From Ridgeia piscesae (lineage: Eukaryota; Annelida; Polychaeta; Sabellida; Siboglinidae), in the NCBI GenBank assembly GCA_025642075.2, contig JAODUO010000479.1:272501-336500 (forward strand): a stretch of 64,000 bases of DNA. Reading direction: 5' to 3'. Shown one piece after another: positions 59,378-64,000 of the stretch (positions are counted from its first letter, which is position 1; each line of letters begins with the position of its first letter). Below the pieces are notes generated by a model. The model did no database searches and was not told the DNA's origin. It worked only from the letters and a program-made list of their open reading frames with translations. Made by a program: the position numbers and the translations under genes.

Positions 59378-60914
59378 CTAAAAATGAAGCACACTGAGAA
59401 TGTAAGACGTATAAATAGTCCAGAAGTTAAGAAATCCATTTTCAATGTGAAATTAATTAGCCATCATTGGTAGAAAAAAGCTACATAAATTTGGTGTTTC
59501 AAAACGTTAAAGTTATTATATGACTTGTTAAAAGTTAGGACTCCCAATTATGAGCAGAGTAAGAGTCCACTTAAGTTCCATAAAAAATGTTTATGTTTAT
59601 AATATGCACCTGGGAATAAGACAATTTTCATAGAGTATGTAGGTCAGGTAAACCAGCTTGTTATACACAGGTCTGTTACATTTCTACAACTTGAAGGGAT
59701 ATATCCCTGAACTATTTTGATCTTGGCTAGAGATGTAGACATTATGTGCCTAGTCACTTATTTTCCAAGTCACTTCTGTCCCTAAAATGTGGATGATATC
59801 TCAAAAAAGATTATAAGAAATGGGTCACTCCAAGTCAGATGAACATATATTATGGAAATTTTCCATTACACCATCTTAGAAATAGTTTTTTTTATAAATC
59901 CAAAATATGCATAAACACTTGGTTTTCTTGACAATTTGAACTTCATTTGACAATTTTCCAAATTTAGCTGTAGTGTTGTTTTGTGATTTATATTCGCCAT
60001 GATGAGCTAAAATAGCTGTTTCTGGTCTCATAAAAGTGTGAATAAAATTATAGAGCTTTTAATTTTTTTTAAAATGACACATGGGGAATCAAAATTTGCA
60101 TAATTTTAAATGTCTGTGGAACATAAGAGGAGCAATTGTACCTTCAAATTTGGGTTTTGTTTACTCTGGCTCACATTTGCATCATGCTGTGAAATAAGGC
60201 CAGTCGGATTGTCTGGGACGAGTAGTTTTAGAAGAACATTCCCGTCGGACTAGCTATGACTTGCAAATGGCAGCCGGACTACCAGCTAGCTAAAACTATC
60301 GTGCACCCTGAAACATGATACAGAAAAGCAACTAATGCTAATGTTGAGTTCCCATAGTAGTCTATCCTGGGTAGTTGCTATTCCAAAATAAATGAGGAAT
60401 ACCAACTAGACTTCTATGGAAACTAAAAATAGACATCAGCCATTCTAGTTAAATTTTATCTTGCAAATATGAATTAAAATAAAGAAATACCCAATTTGCA
60501 AGTAACACAGCCCTTCTTTTTTTCACCAGACACTAAACATTATTGCAGATTTGGATTCCTAATACATCATTTAGTTTACTTAGTACCTACCACCTACCAA
60601 CATTTTCAAGGTTCTGTATTAATTCACACTTTTATGGGACCCTGAAAATGCTATTTCAGCTTGTTGAAATAAGTCTGATAAATGTAACAAAATCGTAAAA
60701 TGAAGCTCACATTTTTAGAATAAGCTAGTCTTGAGGTATATTTTCACAAATAAATAAGGCTATTCTATGGTGGAAGCCATTTGTTTATCTGACACGGAAT
60801 GTTTAAAATGTGCAAATATTTCACAGAGTGCCAACATAGTGCTAATAATCAAGGCTTAGCCTTAAGAGTATGTATATGATTAATTTATGTATGTGTGTAT
60901 GTAAATTATATACA
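59378..60914. other. AT-rich non-coding stretch
   Basis: No gene recognised; probably upstream intron of the zinc-finger gene. Confidence 0.4.
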
Positions 60915-60916
60915 GG

Positions 60917-60955
<39 letters not shown>

Positions 60956-61132
60956 CATACAGTGTATTACATAATAAAGTGCCATAATAAAATTGTTGAT
61001 AAGATGAATATATATATACATATATACATTTTGTATATATATTTAATATTCAAGATGAACATAGACATACATCTTGAATATATATATATATATATACATA
61101 TTATATATATATAATATTCATCTTATTGCCAG
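60915..61132. repeat. AT microsatellites with nested palindromes
   Basis: (TA)n blocks surround two nested inverted repeats: AAGATGAATAT (61003) with ATATTCATCTT (about 61117), and inside it ATTCAAGATG (61048) with CATCTTGAAT (about 61069). The whole could fold as one long imperfect hairpin. Confidence 0.8.
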
Positions 61133-61224
61133 TCTTTTTAATATAGCAGTCTCTATTATGATTTATTTTAAATAATGTTTTAATTAGTTTTTTACTCATT
61201 TTTTTATATTAATTATGTACAGCG

Positions 61225-61299
61225 ATTGCGAGCAAGCTTTATCACGAGAAAAAGCACTATAAATTTGGTATAATAATAAAGAATCTTAAATCTTAAAAC
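61225..61299 (+). mobile_element. Possible LINE 3' end
   Basis: GAAAAAGCACTATAAATTTG, then TAATAATAAAGAATC and two TCTTAAA units. Short terminal repeats after an AGCACTATAAAT stretch are common at 3' ends of CR1-like elements. No coding part is attached in this orientation. Confidence 0.35.
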
Positions 61300-61551
61300 C
61301 GATATGTTTTTAGGACATAATAATCTAGGTAATATGTGACTTGGACATAATATCTACTGGCCTTTGGCCACATTTAAAGCGCCACCTGTGTAAAATAAAG
61401 TCAAAAATACCTCTCCAGTCCCATTCTGGTTACTACAGGCTGCACCGACACACCATGCAATCTGCATGTTTTGCAAAACCTCCACCTGTATCTTAACTGG
61501 CAAATTGTCCTAGGGACACATCACGCCAGTGTGCATGGTGGGTCATCTGCC

Positions 61552-62862
61552 TTAATTGTTAAAATGTTGGATTAAACTATTCTGAAATGATTTTAGTGAT
61601 TTACTTGAGACAGTGTTTGAGGGGAGAGAATTCCATTCCTTAATTGTTGTTGGGAAGAAGCTGCTTCCAAATATGTTTGCAGAGTATCTAATTTGCAAGA
61701 ACTGACTGTCATGTTTACGTGAGGTTCTAGTGTTGTGTTGGATATAGTGATCTAGCGGGATATCTATAAGGTTATGTTCCATTTTGTATATTATGCTAAG
61801 TCTTTAAATTTTTCTTCTTGTTTGGAAGGTGTCCCACTGGAGATCTTTAAAAAGTTGGGTTACTGTTCCTGGTTCTCTAGAATAGTTATGTGTACAAAAT
61901 CTGGCAGCTTGTCTTTGGATTCTTTCTAAGGTTTTAATATGTTTTAGGCAGTGTGGATCCCATGATGCTGATGCATATTCAAGTATTGGTCGGACAAGGG
62001 TTGTGTAGGCTATTGACTTAATGTGGGTTGGGCATTTATTTAGATTTCTCCTAATGACTCCTAGAGTCTGTTGTGCTTTCCTAGCGACTGAGTTGCATTG
62101 TGCTGTCCAATTTAATGTATTTGATATTTGTACACCAAGATAACAATGTGATTGAACAGATTTAAGTTGTTGGCCACAGAAGGTGTAAATATTTGGTGTC
62201 GGTTTTCTTGAGGCTAATGTCATTGTGAAGCATTTGGTGGGATTGAATTTCATAAGCCAGGTGTTTTGCCATTCCTCAAGTTTGATTAGATCATTTTGGA
62301 GGAGAGAAATGTCATTGTCTGATTTAATTGGTTGATATAGTAGGCAGTCATCTGCAAAAGGCGAACGTTTGAAGTGAGATTGTTGGGTAGATCATTTATG
62401 TAAAGTAAGAAAAGTAAGGGCCCCAGTACGGTTCCCTGTGGTACCCCTGAGGTGACTTTAATTGGTTTGGATGCTGATCCATTTATTACAACCTGTTGAG
62501 TTCTTTCTGCAAGGAAGCTTTCTATCCATGGCGATATTGGGCCTGTGATGCCATAGTATTTTAGTTTGTGGATTAGTCTTTTATGTGAAAACTTTGACGA
62601 ATGCTTTAGTGAAGTCTAGAATGGCCATGTCTACAGATTTCTTTTCATCTAGATATTTGCTTATGTCATGGACAGTTTGAATTAATTGAGTTTCTGTTGA
62701 TCTTTTTGCACGAAAACCATGTTGGTGGTCAGTTAGGATGTGATGTTGTTCAAGGTGTTTCATGATGTGGCTATGAATTATGTGTTCAAGAAGTTTAGAG
62801 ATCACAGGTGTTAAGGATATTTGGTCTGTAGTTTGAAGAAACCTATCATGACTATTAAACAA
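61552..62862 (-). pseudogene. Second Jockey/CR1-type RT relic
   Basis: On the minus strand from 62862: ISLTPVISKLLEHIIHSHIM, QHGFRAKRSTETQL, and ILDFTKAF (the first catalytic Asp). A frameshift near 62582 follows, then VTSGVPQGTVLGPLLFLLYI. A one-base loss near 62355 splits the FADD catalytic motif. Then PTKCFTMTLASRKPTPNIY, HCYLGVQISNTLNW and VRPILEYASASWDPH follow, a stop near 61804, and finally SANIFGSSFFPTTIKEWNSL to a stop at 61552. The 5' part, including the endonuclease, is missing. It differs clearly from the 57.3-kb copy in sequence, so it is a different family or subfamily. Confidence 0.9.
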
Positions 62863-63040
62863 GTTTAATAAAAATGATTGATGGTGGTTTCTGTAGCTGT
62901 CAATACTACATTACAGATTTAACTTAAATTGACTAAGTAAGACTGACAAGCCTAGAAAGCCGCTTTTGGCATTGCTTTTCTTCGAAACAAAGTTAATAGA
63001 TAAGCCTCATAAGGAGTCTAGAACAACTTCCGCCTCCGGA
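62863..63040. other. Non-coding stretch
   Basis: No feature recognised. Confidence 0.4.
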
Positions 63041-63044
63041 GACG

Positions 63045-63124
63045 CTACCATCTCTTCAACGTCATCGTGACATCGGCGTTGAAAAGATGGTAGTTAATCC
63101 TTGCTTCAAAATCAAGGATTAACT
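63045..63124. repeat. Two adjacent hairpins
   Basis: CTACCATCTCTTCAACG (63045-63061) pairs with 63077-63093 with one mismatch and a 15-base loop. Directly overlapping, AGTTAATCCTTG (63092-63103) pairs perfectly with CAAGGATTAACT (63113-63124) around a 9-base loop. The second hairpin lies at the start of the direct repeat at 63102. Confidence 0.8.
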
Positions 63125-63178
63125 GGAGTTTAATGACATATGCAAGCTAGATTGAATCAGCCAGCTAGCCATTCCTGT
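63102..63178. repeat. Direct repeat, copy 1 (partner 63724-63798)
   Basis: About 75 bp with TGCTTCAA, GGATTAACTGG, TTTAATGACATA, GCTAGATTGAATC and CTAGCCA shared in order with 63724-63798. About 620 bp separates the starts. It may be a repeat of a mobile element or a local duplication. Confidence 0.8.
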
Positions 63179-63723
63179 AGACACTTGGAAATATTCACGG
63201 TTCCGCTATGCACAGTGATGCACGTGATGACGTCATCATTTTTTAGCCATCGTAAAAAACGCGCGCTCGAAAATGCGTTTTTTGTTGTTTGAGCGCGCAT
63301 ATTTGGATTGAAAATGCCGCGATGGTGAAGATGCATCGTTCCCGAACATCCCGTTTTTTCGCCTGTTTAAATGCGTTACGTTTTGCCTCTTTTTTTGGAA
63401 TTTCAAGTTGAAGGTGAGTTTCAGACCTCAAATACATATTCTGCGGGAGGTCAGAGATCGTTTCGACCCTTATAGGAACGACTGTTAAGGTCTAAACTAA
63501 CTTTATTCCAAATTTCACAGCGATCCCTGGTCCCGCAATGCTTTTATTGGAGGCCGCCATTTGAGATACCGCTTAGCACATGGAGAGGAATATGATGACA
63601 AAACCGGCCATATTTTATCCATTAAACCAATCATCGCACCTTCTAATTGAAATAATTGCTCAACATATGAAAGAAAAAAGTTATAAACATGCTCATGTAC
63701 ATTTCTTTGATTATTTTTACTCC
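63179..63723. other. Spacer between direct repeats, with an inverted repeat
   Basis: GCGCGCTCGAAA near 63261 pairs with TTTGAGCGCGC near 63289, interleaved with AAAAAACGC/GCGTTTTTT. No gene is recognised. Confidence 0.45.
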
Positions 63724-64000
63724 TGCTTCAAGGATTAACTGGATTTTAATGACATAAGCAGGCTAGATTGAATCGGCCATCTAGCCAGTGCTGTACTCTG
63801 ATTGGCTTTTGAAGGTCACGTGACGGGTTTGCGGTCGTTCAGTGGCTGGTTTGTTTGTAAATAAAAGCACATGTCATTCAGTTTGTTTAATTTCAGACTA
63901 AAAAGTTAATATAATTGTACATACAATAAAACACATTAACTAATAAAAAATACAATATATTATAACACACAGATAATATAGTTACACTTTAACAATAAAA
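63724..64000. repeat. Direct repeat, copy 2, and AT-rich window end
   Basis: 63724-63798 repeats 63102-63178. The remaining 200 bp is AT-rich and featureless, with a CACGTG near 63818. Confidence 0.7.

Overview
The window reads as animal genomic DNA, not prokaryotic. It has long non-coding stretches, spliceable exons, C2H2 zinc-finger and bZIP coding sequence, non-LTR reverse-transcriptase relics, tRNA-related SINE copies and a very heavy load of microsatellites and minisatellites. The repeat types and the zinc-finger leader sequence fit a lophotrochozoan, most likely a mollusc; that placement is inference, as no search was possible.

Layout. 1-28.6 kb is CpG-rich. It holds compound microsatellites (1.5-2.0, 11.5-12.1, 21.6-23.5 kb), two copies of one 18-bp minisatellite in opposite orientation (5.2 and 10.5 kb), a cluster of short exon-like modules (6.1-6.9 kb), inverted-repeat elements (7.95-8.4, 12.95-13.1, 14.4-14.6 kb), a SINE fragment next to an RT relic (9.7-10.2 kb), and the only convincing intact protein-coding gene, a minus-strand bZIP transcription factor (17600-19237). 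Its single open reading frame carries two separate bZIP domains. A TATA-like box and an exact PAR/NFIL3 site lie about 1 kb upstream of its start codon, and CACGTG cores are dense at its 3' side.

28.6-38 kb contains a diverged direct duplication of about 2.1-2.4 kb (28.58-30.64 and 33.53-35.90 kb). The second copy runs into a 2.3-kb tandem array of about 21-bp units with a higher-order pattern. Between the copies lies a candidate minus-strand gene (about 31.6-33.1 kb) with a promoter-like CpG-rich patch and several exon candidates.

38-54 kb is AT-rich and mostly non-coding. It holds two more copies of the SINE, a 640-bp triplet-repeat tract (43.3-44.0 kb) and two copies of a fold-back element whose arms contain tRNA-like promoter boxes (45.25-47.03 kb). 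A CpG-rich island sits at 52.2-53.2 kb.

54.8-64 kb contains a gag-like relic, a frameshifted multi-finger C2H2 gene on the minus strand whose intron is filled by an antisense Jockey/CR1-like retrotransposon fragment, a second RT relic (61.5-62.9 kb) and a set of hairpins and direct repeats at the end.

No operon-like organisation or multigene pathway is visible. The interesting content is the double-bZIP gene with its regulatory setting, the decaying zinc-finger gene, and the unusual repeat structures.
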